From Sarcocystis neurona (taxonomy: Eukaryota > Apicomplexa > Conoidasida > Eucoccidiorida > Sarcocystidae): DNA of 64,000 nucleotides. The stretch is taken from the NCBI GenBank assembly GCA_000727475.1, contig KL647302.1:2365234-2429233 (forward strand), given 5' to 3'. A program made the translations under genes and the position numbers. The notes below the pieces were generated by a model that saw only the letters and a list, made by a program, of their open reading frames with translations, was not told the origin of the DNA and searched no databases. Shown here piece by piece: positions 49,427-62,100 of the stretch (positions are counted from its first letter, which is position 1; each line of letters begins with the position of its first letter).

Positions 49427-51528
49427 CAATGTTGCGATCTGGGGATATGTTTTTCTGCCACATGTGGGGGAGCTAGGATGTGCACAGGGGGAAGTTCCGT
49501 AAAACGGAGAAGGTGAGGTGGATACCTCAAGTAATGTTTAACTGAACGACTCTTCTATTGGCGGGTTAACTCTCTGCAGAAGAGAGTGGTGGGTCAGCTT
49601 CGCTATACAAGAAACGGGGATAAGGCGTCGGTATCTTGAACAAGGCCACGGTTCCCCCTTTTTTTGATGTGCTCTCCATGTGGCACCCAGGTAAGGCAGG
49701 GTTTCCGTAGTACGTTTAAGCCTGTACTTGTCAAATTAAATATCGTAATTAGGAGCACCTTCGTAGATAGGACTGAGTGCACGGCAGCGTCACGGAGTGA
49801 CCTGTATATACGCAACGAAGCTCCGTCCGACGAGTGTGTGTGACCATGCATTTGTGCTGGAAGTAATACCCGATCAATCGCCTGTCACAGGAGAGGGGCG
49901 GATGTGTTCTAAGTTCGCAGGATTGCAATATGGAGTACAACCAGTTTCTCAAATGCAGCCGGCGGCGTCCTTTTGATGGTACCTAGCAAGGAATTACCAT
50001 ACGGTCCACGTGGTGTGCAGCGTGGCGGCTGAGGTTCGGCCCTTTAAGGTGAATACAGTTGTACCCTAAGCTTTTTTGAGGGGGTAGAGGGCCAACGGAG
50101 ACGTGAGACTGTGCTGCTCGCTTTACATTTCGGGAAATTGTAGCAGCTTCGAGTAACCACGAAAAGCTCCCATCTTCTCAAACTCGACCAAGTCGAATTT
50201 GGACAGCCAGCGCGCTCTCGTCCTCGTTAACTCACACGCCGTTCCGTAATGGTCGCCGCTCGCAGTGTGCTCTTCATGAGAACGCAGTGCTAGGCCGTTG
50301 GAGAAATGTATTTTCACGGCGGACGCCATCACTGTTCTTGATGCAAATAACAAGTACCCTCTATTATGGAACAGGAGGAAGAGGGCGCCAAACCAGCCAG
50401 ACAGTACCAGCGGCGGTAGCACGCTGCAGGAGGAACACGACGTCGGTTCGTGCACAACTGCGGCCGAAGACTCGCGCGCGAGTTCCGTGCGCTGACGCCA
50501 GCGAAGTACCAAATGATGCATGCGCGTAGGCGCGTATACACGTGGTCAAAACACTTTCGTGATGGAAAACGGGTATTTTTCCTCTCCCAAACAAACCAGA
50601 AGTTCCTTTAGCTGTGGACTTGATAGCGAGGCGTTTGACCGCGTTTGCGTATATAAGTGACGACCAGGACATATTTACTGTGACGCGTAACCGTGGTAAA
50701 CAACTACGTGTGCAAGGGTGCGTTTCCGCGGCACCAACAAAACTTGCCCGTCCCCAAAAGTGTCCCCAGTTGGGGCGCGTCGAGCGAAACATATATATGG
50801 GTAGTATTCATTTGAGGAGTGTTTTTTTGCATTCTCATCTGAGCAACTACAACCCAGATCTGTCCCATGTATAGTTGCCTCCCCTGCATCTCGTCCCCAC
50901 GTAGAGGACTTCGACAACTGTTGTTCTGTCACACCAAGATTACTGAAAGCACCGTTTTCAACGTAGCAGGGACAACATATTTACCTCAACATCTGAGCTC
51001 GGTTAGTCTCACCGTTAGGTGCAGAGCGCACACGCTCGCCACATAACTCCCAACCGCCAATCTACCACAGTGTAACACTTGGTCAGGAACTAGCTGTACT
51101 GCTGGTCTAATAAATGATGCAACGTCAGATTTCTGCGTATGCACGAAGGAAATGCTCTACGAGCCGGAGAGGCGAGAGGACGAAATGGCGATGCATTGTC
51201 CCTGTGCGTCCACGAGGCGAGAGAACGAGAAGACGAGAGAGGGTGAAAGGGGGAGTTTGCGGGTCACCAGCCTTCAGTCAGCACCTGTCACAACTGACGC
51301 AATAAATTATTGCGCTCGGTACGGAAACTCAGGTGTACCGGCATACTGTCGTAACCACCTCCCACACATACGTCTTAGCGCGTAGCTGCAGTGGAGATGT
51401 AGCCATCCACGACAACAAGTGACGAGCGTCCATTCGTTAGTTACGATGGTCGCTGCTTGGCGGACTCGCTTCTGCAGAGTGTTTCAGAAAAGACGCACGT
51501 GATTCCCAGGTCGAACGCCCGTGGACCT

Positions 51529-52131
51529 ATGAATCTCATCAGCCTGAGACGACCTCGTGTGCTGTTTAGAGTGTGGACGCTGCACTCTGTGATAGAAGAA
51601 CGGCTCCTCAACATGCCATGTGGCAACCAGTCCATGAGAACTCTTCTTTCCAAAGCGTTGGTCCACTCTGACTACTCTCCTGGAAACATAGAAGCTTTTC
51701 GATGCACTGCGTCCGCAATACGGCGCAACTGGCTGCGCTGGAATAAATCGGCATACAAACTTGATGAACGAGTGCGTCACATCCTTGGCTGCGGGGTCAC
51801 GAATGTGGAGGGGCACCTCTATTTACGTCGCTTACATATGTTTGTATACGCGTACCTCCAAATGCCCATGGATTCAAAATCTCCAAAGAAATTGTTGCTG
51901 CCTAAATGCTTATACGCACAGCGCACGCTCGGCAGTCACAACCTGCTTCTCGACGCCGGGCTCCATCATTTCACCATATTTTCGGCTACTGATGAGCCCG
52001 TCCGTTGGGGGGCTGCGAGCAATCTCACTGCCTCAATCTGCTGCTCGTCTTCGATTCTAGCACTTCTGATCTTGACTCACGTGTGGTTCTTTTTGGTCCC
52101 GCGTACGTCTGTGTCTCTCTCTGCACATTAG
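51529..52131 (+). CDS. Candidate hypothetical ORF, 200 codons
   Basis: The frame is open upstream to 51457 but the first ATG is at 51529. Ends with a hydrophobic segment (ILALLILTHVWFFLVP) resembling a C-terminal anchor. Unrecognised. It lies about 0.8 kb before the prolyl hydroxylase start, at the boundary of the repeat-poor segment. Confidence 0.22.
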   Translation: MNLISLRRPRVLFRVWTLHSVIEERLLNMPCGNQSMRTLLSKALVHSDYSPGNIEAFRCTASAIRRNWLRWNKSAYKLDERVRHILGCGVTNVEGHLYLRRLHMFVYAYLQMPMDSKSPKKLLLPKCLYAQRTLGSHNLLLDAGLHHFTIFSATDEPVRWGAASNLTASICCSSSILALLILTHVWFFLVPRTSVSLSAH

Positions 52132-52960
52132 CTACGCGACTATATATATATATATATATATATGTGTATATATGTATGTACTTGTGTGTCTGTCTACGTG
52201 CACTTGTAAACACGCACGAGTGGGTCGGCCTCGGTTTGTGACAGCTTTTTGAAGAAGTCGTACACAGTGTCCAACGCATGCGTCTACTCGCGCTCGTTTC
52301 CTCGAATATATTTGTGTAGATCGGTGCGTTGTTGTACGGCGACACACGCGCACCCACACACATACAGACGTGCACGGACGCATTCTCAGTACCCACTTCT
52401 GAAGAGGCGCGATCAACTTTTAACGTGGAACGGACGGTTTGCACTCGCGCATCACCAAAACTCCTTTTTCATAGTAGTGCAGTAGGTGGCATACGCGAAA
52501 CAAGCCTTCGAAAGCGGTGTTTCACTGACCTTTCGAATCCGATCCCTGCTCACTGTATTGCTGCACGTCTCCGCCTCGTCTGTGTCTGTCTTTCTCCCCC
52601 CGCACGCGGACGTCCTCAGTTCATATCAAGATCCCCAAGCACCTCACATACACTCCCGCGCCTTTGAGATGACAGAGGCACACGTAGCTTTCCGAGTTTG
52701 AAGGAGGCACTTGCGCGCCACTCCGTTAAAGCACTGTCGAGTAGAACGCTCTTCTCTTTTTATTTCTACTTGTGCACATACGTCCAGCTTTCTGTGCTTA
52801 CGCACACGTGTCTTCCTTTACGTTCCTTGTTTCTACGGTTTCTCGCGACTAGGCGCCCAGTCCTCTGCGCAGAGCCCGACGCACGAGAGCACAGCAGACG
52901 CTGTCCTCTCCCCCGTTTCTTCTCTTTTTCCGTCGCGGTCCTCTTACAAAGAAACGTATC

Positions 52961-53103
52961 ATGAGGGGCGAGAGCATGGAGGCCTGGCTCGAGGCGTGCT
53001 CCTTGTTGCCTGACCACCTGAAAAGTCGAATTCAAGCAGAGGCAGACTGCCGTCCGGTGCTGCGTCATTGGGCAGCAGCAGAGTGCCCTCCTTGCTTGAA
53101 GGA
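52961..53103 (+). CDS. Prolyl hydroxylase, exon 1
   Basis: 47 codons plus two bases from ATG 52961; a second in-frame ATG is at 52976. Encodes MEAWLEACSLLPDHLK and a Cys-rich end. The donor is AAGGA|GTAAGT, phase 2. Confidence 0.75.
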
Positions 53104-56100
53104 GTAAGTCCGCGTGTTCCAGTGCGCCGTCGCTCACGCGCTCTGTTGCTGCTTTAGAAGTCATCGTTTTCTCGTGTTGCGCTGCATTCCTGCTTCCCTC
53201 TTGGGGTGTTCCGCCAGCTGCCGCGTACTTGGTGCATGTCACCGCCTCGCGCTGCTGCTTCCGCGGTACAATGCGTCAATTACCGTTGCTGCTGCTGCTG
53301 CTGCGTACACGCAGAAAAAAGTGGGGATCTCGGCGCATTCCTGCGCATGCACACGTACGTATGTCTATCACGAGATGTGCGTGTGTGAGAGTGCGTCCGT
53401 CGGTGTGTGCACACCCGTGTATGTATCAACAGAATGTCTCCACCTTCATTTGTGCCTCCCGCTTCCGCCTCAGCGCGTGTACTATTGAAGGACATACAAA
53501 AATAAATCTGTGCAACAACTTGAAAATATTTATAACTCACTATGAGATTTTCCCCAGCAAACTTTCCTGTGCTGCTTTATCTTCTTTTTTGCGCGAAGGT
53601 GCCGCCGGGTCCACGCAACGTTCGACGACTTGCTGAATGCCTCTTCTTCGTCCCCCTCGTCGGCAGCCTCCCTGGCCTCCTCTCAGTCCACCTCTGCCTT
53701 CTCTGCGTCCTCTTCTTCGTCTGCGTCTTCTACTTCTCCTCCCCCATCTCCCTGTCCTTCGCCGTCCTCATCTGTTGCTGCTGCTTCTTCCTTCTCTTTC
53801 GACAGTTTGAAAGACCTGCTACAGGCAGGGAAGAACGGGTTTCCACAGTGCTTTATCATCGGTACGTCTGCGCTCTGCTCTTTTACTTTGCCTGTGGCTG
53901 CCGTGGGCAGCATCCCCCTCCCGAAAGTTTACACACATGTGTATATATATGTATATACGTATATCATGCGTATCTATGGCACCTCCATGCGATTCTAATA
54001 CTACGCGCTAAAATACACATACACATAGGTACATACATATATTTGCCAAAAAACATGTACACACACGTACTTATACATATATATGCGTGTATATCTTCGT
54101 GTAGGCGCGTATATTGTACACGTGCATATAGACGTAGGTAGGGATACGGCTGACAGCCGTGGGATAGGGGAAGCCGGAGAGAAGTCGACCCCGCCTTAAG
54201 TGCGGCAGTAGAAGCTAGTAGAAGTGGCGACAAAAGCTGCTTCAGCAGCGGTGCTCCAGAGTCCCGTCCAGTGACAGCAGCTGAACAAATATTGTTTCTG
54301 TTTAATGTGCAGCATTAGCAGCAGTGCCGTTCCGACTGTACTTAAGAATATCTCTACTCTTTTTAGTTTGTGTTTCCCTCCTCGTCTCTCTTCCTTTTAT
54401 CTGCGTTCGAATCATTTGTTCTCTTGCTTTCCTTTCCGTCTTCCGGTTCTGCTGTTCCTCAGTTCTCGCCTTCCTTGTGTTTCCTTATTCTTCTTCGCCT
54501 TCTGCCTTTCTTCCTGTTCGTCTTCCTTTCCCTGTTGTCGCTGGTCTCCATCTTCTTGTCTTTATCCTCCTTGTTCGGTGTCTCGCTTTCGTGCTCGCTA
54601 GGCGGCCCCCAGCGACCGCGCGCCTCTGCCTCTGAAGCGCGTGGCACCCGGTTTCTTTTCCTCTTCAACGTTTCTTCGTTTCACTGGCCATGATCTTCTT
54701 CGCTGTCACGTTTTCCCTCCCCCCTTTCCTTCCTTTTCTTCTGGCCCACTTTGTTCGTCTTCTTCATTTTATTGTTTTCAACCCTTGCGTCTTCCCTTCC
54801 GTTCAGACCCCTTCTCAGCCCTGCTTGGCTGTCGGGTCTAGTCTCTTGGCCGTCGTTTCCCTCTACTCTTCTATTTCTTCTCTTCGGCTTTTTCTTTTGC
54901 TGTCCACCTTCGTCTCGGTCAGTCTGTGTCGTCTCCGGCGTCCATTCCTCTTGCCTCTTATTTTTCTGTCGTCTCTGCCACTCTGTCACCTTCTTCTCTT
55001 TCCGCTGAACTCCCTTCGGTCGAACACTACCTGCTGTTTCCCCACTTCCTCCTCTATTCTTCTTTTGCGTTCAACCCTGCCGCCTCCGACTATTTCCGCT
55101 GTCTCCTTCCTGCTGCCTTCCTTGTCTTTCTCTTTGTACCTTCTCTAACACGTATTCTTCCACTCAGTTTCTCCCCTCACCCCTCACTCCGTTGTGCATT
55201 TGCTGCTGTTGCTGCGGCAGCCACTCGGCCCTGCGCCACCTGGTGCTCCTGCTGCGATGCCTCACCGTTACGGCTGTCTGCCCTGTCTAGTGCTGCCGCT
55301 GCTGCTTCCTAGTGCTGTTCACTACTGCTGCTGCTGCTGTTGTTCACTGCTGCTGCTGCTGTTCACTGCTGCTGCCGCTGTTTGCGACTGTGCCTGTGTG
55401 CGGGTGCTGTCGCTCTCTGTTGCGACTGCTGCTGCTGCTTGCTGCTGCTGCGGCCCCTGCGTTGCTACTGCTGCCGGTGCTGCAGTCGAAAAGGTCTTCG
55501 ATGACGCAGGAGTTTCTGCTGCGGCCGCGAAGGAGGCGCAGGCGCTGCATAGCGCCGGTCTCTTCAAAGCTGCTGGATTCAACACCAAAGAAGGGCACAG
55601 GTAACTTTGGAAAGTGAGGGACGGCGTATTTTTGTGCTTTAACATGCACGCGTCTAACATTAGAAGGCACTCTCATGTCTGGTATGCTCTCCGTTTCTTC
55701 CCCGACGTCGTGTGTGCATCACTTGTTGAACTTCTCTCTTTTTCCTGCGACGTCGGTATTTTCTCCTTTTCTCTTCCGTCTGTCTGCATCCGCAAACACG
55801 TGTATACATATGCACTACACAGACAGATCCTGATGCTGCCTTGGCGCTGTCTCCGTGGACGCCTATGTGTGTGCGCAAGGACAAAGATAGTTTGTTTGCC
55901 CATCCTATTCTCAACACGCAGACATGGCTGTCTCTTCCACTTTTTCCACTCTCTATCCATCTCTCTCTTTCTGTCTACAGATTCAAGTGCATACAAAAGA
56001 ACACGCATTCCTGTGTGTTTTTCTCTCGGTTCATACGCAGGTTTCTCTTCTATACTGATACCTTTCCCTTACGTGTTCCCTCTTCAGGTAGCTCGCTCTC

Positions 56101-59100
56101 TCTCACGTAGACTGATGCCAAGTTTCCCCGCTTCTCTCGATCTCTTCACTGCAGCGTCTCCCGGCACGTGTACGTTTTCCTGTCTCCCTCTCTCTCCGGT
56201 TTTCTGCGCCTTTTCAACGCAGAGAATTAGGCACCCGCGCAGAAGTGCGTCTGCGCGTCGTTTCTTAAACACACTCGTGCACGCGCCTATATGTGTCAAT
56301 GTTGTGGGGAAGGAGGCGCTGCCATATAGAGTGCGCGTCTATGTGTGAAGAAATCTATTTACGTGTCTTCTCGATTCCCCTCTCCCGCGAGACGCTGGTT
56401 CTCAACAGGAGCTAGCTGACACGCTTAGCAAGAGGCGTTGTGGGGTGTCTTTACACGAAGATTAGGGTTGCGTTTCTCTCTTGTTGTGCAGATCTCTCTT
56501 TCTTTCTCTCTCTCGAGTGTTCGCTTTTATCTGTTTCTCGCCGTCTCGCCTATCTGCTTTTCTCTGTTTTCTCTCCTTCTCTTGTCTCTCCTGTGTACGT
56601 TCCTCTGTCCCTGTAAATGTTATCCTCCCGTCTACCAGTGCGCTCCGTCCGATCTCGCTCTTTTCGATTCCATGCGAAAAATGGACGCATCTTCGATCGT
56701 AGACATTTACGTGTACATCTGCGCCTGCGTTCTCTGCATTTCTCTTCATGTCTCACTCTCTCTCTGTCTCGGCGTGTGCGGCGTATCTCTGTTGCGCGCG
56801 TCCTATCTCGTGGTCGCGTCTCTCGCTGCGCGTCCCTTCCAACGCTTCTCGCTTCTCTCTGCACCCACTCCTCCCTCTCTGCGTCTGCGTTCTCTTTCGC
56901 GCTTTCTCGGACTTCTTGCAGGTGTTATCCTGCGTCCACATGCCTCTCTCTTTCTCTCCCTTTGAACACTGTGCAGGTCCTCTGGGTCTGCCTGGTTGCA
57001 TCTTCATTCATGTCTCTCCATCTCTTTCTGTACGGTGACGCAAGTGCGCACGCGTAGACGTCTCTTCCCGTCGTTGCACGACCCCGGCTGCATGACTCCC
57101 CGTCTTTTGCTGGCCAGTGAGGCATGAACTTAGAACTGGGCTGACACCCGTTTGTTGCGCTCTCTGTCCCTTTCTCTCTTTCTGGGTATCTCCCGAGAAA
57201 GCATGGACATATTTGTTGCTCGTGCGTGTCTGTGCTAGTTTCTAGAGGCGGGCAGCAACACATGCGGCAGGTGCAGAGGCGGAGGAGCACAAGAAGTTCT
57301 CTCCTGTCTCCGTTGCCCGAGACGGTGCCCCTGTGTCTCTACGCGTACACAAACACCCACACACGCACATGCAAACACTCTTGTGTCGTGCGCTTTTTTG
57401 TGCGAAAGTGCTTTCCCTCCTCCCTTCCGGTTCCCCTGCTCGACTGTCGGTCTCCATCCGTTCGACTCCGTGTCTAGTTCTCCGCGTGGAGTTCGACACG
57501 CGCCCACGTCGTAGGTGTCTGGGGGGCGCCTGTGTGACTTTTAACCGACGCATGCAGGACGGTGGATGCGGAGAGTCGAGGAGATACGATTTTGTGGCTT
57601 CACGCGAAAGAACTCGACGCGTCTCCCTCTCTCCGGCGCGCAGCGTCTGTGTGGGTCATCTTAAGAAAAAAGAAAATAAAAACTGCGCAGTGGTGCAAGA
57701 CCACCGTGCACGTATACAACTATAAGTCAATTTTCACTCTGTCTCCCACTGAGCTCTCTCTCTTTCTGTGTCTCTGTCTTTGATTATCTCTCCGTCCCGC
57801 TGTCTGTGTCTCCCTGCCTCTCTTTGTATCTCTGTGTCGCTGCCACTTTTTATTTTCTGACATCTGCGATAGTGCCACCTGTCCACCCAGGAGACGCATT
57901 CTGTACGCAGCTGGACGCCGCATTCTCCCTACGGGAAGAGATATGACAAGTCTTTCTCTCCTTCAGGCCACGTTGCTTCCTCTTACCTTCTGCCGCTTGC
58001 GTCCTCAGAAAGGCACGCATTACTTCACCGGTACGCGTGGATGTCGCTACGAGTACTTGGAGGCAGTAGCTATCCACGCTGACAGACGCATACATGTATA
58101 CATAAGATATGTCCATATATTTGTTCATATAGCTGCATACACGTAAAACAAGCGTACACGTGCCCATATATATATACACACATACGTATATGTACACAAA
58201 TATATTGGCGCGTGTGTGTCCATACACACAAGCGTCCACGTATTCATGTGTATATATATATGTATATACACGCATATTCGTGTTTATGTGTACACAGTCA
58301 TACACGTATGTATGTAGAGGAGCCTGGGAGAGCACGGAGGAAACCACTTCTGCACCTGTCCACGTGAAGGGGCTGGTAAACGCTCACGCACCCACTCTTG
58401 CACAAAGACTTGTTCACGTAGGAAGATTTTCAGGCGCGCCCGGATAAGGCAACGCACACCCATCGGCAGCACGTGGGACGCCCAGACAAATAATCCCCAA
58501 AAACCATTGCAAAAAAGGAGTTTTTGCAGCGTGCGAGCTGCCTGGCTCCGCGGAACCTTCCCATCGTGTCCACGGCGCTATTACCGCACGTTTCTCTGTG
58601 TCTACATCTGTCACTGTCGCGAGTTAAACAGCTGCGATGGCGCACAGGCAGTTTTTTTTGCGTGAATGAATGCCAGTCCCGTTCACAAGGCAGAACGCTG
58701 CTTCTTGGGATTCCCTCTAAATACGCATTACACGCACCCCCTGCAGCAGCGAGGACGCAGACACGCGTCCGCTTCCACCTCGTCCTCTCTCACCTCTCGC
58801 GCTGACGACATGCTTGCTTTGGGGAGGAGTCCGTGTTTCTGAGTGCGTGTGCACGTGTCTATCTGGAAATTTCTTCGAATAAATGCAGACGCTGACGCTA
58901 CACACAGAGATGCAGGGAGAGAAACGGTGTCAGCTCTCCGCGTCTTCTCTGAGTGTGGAGTAGTAGAAATTGCAAGTAGAAGCGACATCTTTGAGAAAAG
59001 CGGCAGCACTTGTAATTCTATATTGTACAAGGCCACTCCGCACAAAACACGCTTCACCAAAATGGAAAAAGTGACACTTGAAAAAATGTCGAACACACTT

Positions 59101-62100
59101 CCCTGTACGCAACACGAGATGCTAACGCAGAGATCCTGCCTTGCTACGGTTCACACGTCACTCCTTTGTTTTGCCGACGAATGAACGTGGGGCTGCCGCG
59201 CGGCGACGAGGTCGTCTGCCTGACAGTACTCGCTGCGGGTGACGTGGCGGACACCGCAGTGGAGCTGGCGGACACCAACCGCCTTTGTGCGGAACGCACA
59301 CAGAAAGAGCAAGAGAGACACACACATAAACAATACACACATATATCCATATGGGAGGGCGACGTATGGCTTTAGGCAGAGAGGCGGGTAAATAGAGGGA
59401 ACCGTTGAACTCCGGACCTGCACTTTATTCATTTTTCTTGAGAATTTAGCGAGCCCCTGCACCCCCCTGCAGAACCTGCGCGACTCCCCCGATGCAGACA
59501 GATTCCTTGTTCCTCCGTTCTCTCAAGCAACGTCTCGTTTTTCGCCAGTGCGAGGAAGAGCGAATGCGCAGGGGTTGTCGGAAGCAAACCGAAAATCGCC
59601 AGTAGAAGATTCCGCTCTAGCAATACTAGACATCAGAGTACTACCTACACGCACTATATCGCCGGTAGTGAGACGCATTTTGGCAGGTTCTGGCTCACTA
59701 TCACCTGTGTCGAACTGTTCAGGCCCGTGTTGCGAGCTAGCTCTGTTTGATTCCACGTGCCTTTTCGCGAGTTCTGCTGCCGCATGTAAGTCGGCAGAGG
59801 ACGATACACAATACTATCGACTCACTTTCTAACAGTCCCTTCGGGAGGATCTGGCCCTATTACCGTTGAGTGTGTGCACATGCATGTGTGCGTGGGGCAA
59901 ACACCTGCGTCGGCATCTCTTTACCCCTTAGTCTCTCTCCGCCTCTCCTCCTTCGCTCTGCCTCTCTTTCTCCCTCTGTCTCTCTCCCTTACTTTGTCTC
60001 TGTCCTCCTTCTGTCTCTATGTTTTCCTCCCTCACTCTGTCTCCCTGTCTCCTTCGCCCTGTCTGTCTCTCTTTGCCCCGCTGAGTCACTTCGTTCCTCT
60101 CTATCCCCTGTCTTTATATGGGAATGCCACAAGGCATTTGCAGAGGGGCGGCATCCCCGAACACAAGCAGTTACGGGTGTCGCTGCTGCAGTTGCACAGA
60201 GGGGAAGCTACGGGAACTCGCAGGTGTGTTTCGGGAGAAGAAGAGAGACACGTGCAGTCAACAAGGTAGTGCAAATTGTGATTCACAAGTGTAGACGTCG
60301 AGGAAACGACAGGGATGCAAACGCAAAGGAAACGTTTTGTTTGCTCTCCTTGTCATGTTGCCTCTCTCTCGAAAGAATGACGATCTACCAAAAATTATCG
60401 AACACACTATTTTTCATAAGTAGGTGCCTCAGTCTCTCCTTGTTTCACAATATTCTTGTTTCCTCATCGCGAGTGCTCCTTAATCTCCCATCACGCGTGC
60501 ACGATCGTACACATGTGGTCGCCTTAGTGTGTACACATGTGAATGGACACTTCTGCAGATCCACATATGTGTACAAATAAGCGCTCATATGAATACGCGC
60601 GTGCAGGTCTATATATCCACATGTATACATGTGTATGTATGTACGTATAAATGTGTGTGTATGTATATATGTCTACGTATATGCTTACGCACACCACGTG
60701 CGGATACGTATGCTGGCGTGAGGAAAGGCGGGCGTCAACCTGGCGGCGTGGATACCCATGGATGAAAGTACGAACCTACGCGGACTGCTGGTGCATCTGC
60801 GCCGCAGGTTCGGAGAGCTGCTGCTGCGACTAAATGAAACATTGCGACGGCTGGAGCAAAACGTGCAACTGGAAGCCAACGAGCTGCAACTTGCTGTCTA
60901 TCCGAGTGCGTCGTGCGCTGCAGCGATTCACTTCTGTTGCTGCCTACCATATCTCCTCATGCTGCTGCTGCTGCGTGATTTCCCGCTGCTTCGTGTTGCT
61001 GCTGTTGCAGCACACAGACGGTGCTGCTGCGTCGTGCTGCTGCTGCAGCAGCACACTGCTGTTGCTGCTTGGCGTTTCACCTGCCACTGGTTGGTGATGC
61101 TGCTGTTTTTTGTTTGGCTGCCGTTGCTGCTGCGCTGCCTGCGCAAAAATTTAGTCTGCCGTTTGTTGCTGCTGCTGCGGGAAGGACTGCCGTGGGCTGT
61201 GACTCCTGTTGCTGCTGCTGCTGCCGCGGCCCCGTCTTGCCTCTTCGCTGCCACCTGCTGCTCTTGCTTCCCACTATGCTGCTGCAGCTGCTTCTGCTAC
61301 GGCAGCGGCAGGAGGCGCCGGCAGCTGCCTTCCCCCTTTCAGGCATGCACGGGCGTGCTGCGTATGTGTGTGTGGGGTGTGCTGCAGAGGATTCAACCGG
61401 CTACGTGGCGCATAAAGACCGGGGCGCTTCTGCTGGTGAGTTTGCTGCCGTCTGCGAAATTGGGAGAAAAGGCTGCTGCTCGCTTGAGAACAGACGCTGC
61501 GACTAGTTTTGTGATGTGCCGGCCGCCGTGACTGCCTTTCTGCAGCAGCTGCTGGTCCTGCGTATGTTGCTGTTTCTTCACCGCTGCTGCTGCGTGTGCG
61601 GCTTCTGTAAGGCTGCTGCTGCTGCTTCTTGTATACCTGCTGCAGCTTCTGTAGTGCTGCAGCTACGCCGCCTGCCTGAGGCGTCTGCTACTGCTTCCAG
61701 GAGATCGCCTCTGGGGAACTTCCTCTTCCAGCAACGTATCAGATGCCATCCATGCGGACCCTACCAGCTGCAAGTCCTGCAGGAAAATGCCACGTGTCTT
61801 TGTTGACTTGTTGCATTGTTTTCGCTCCCTCCCACCCTCCGACCGTCTCCGCAACTATCGACAGGCAATGTAATGCGTGTCTTTCTCACCAACTGTATAC
61901 ACATATATATATATATATACGTGCACATACATGTCTGTGTGTACGTGCTTGCCTCTTATCACATCGTCATTTTGGGCACGTAGTCGTAGACGTTTTTTTA
62001 AGCTCCAGGAAGTTGTTTTGAAGTGACACAGTCAGGTGTACATACACTGCGCAGCACTGTACGCACGCCGAAGTCGTGTTTTCCGTGCATGTGTACCGAG

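Larger units (their letters stand above)
45930..52960. other. Repeat-poor intergenic stretch up to the hydroxylase gene
   Basis: Contains the three weak ORF candidates listed separately and a short duplication at 47,137. The last roughly 800 bp shift into TA/CA-containing repeat-rich DNA from about 52,130. Confidence 0.5.

Noticed and set aside
53542..54141. 199-codon frame over hydroxylase exon 2
   Set aside because: Wrong frame; the Ser-rich frame joins to exons 1 and 3 in phase and leads into the catalytic core.
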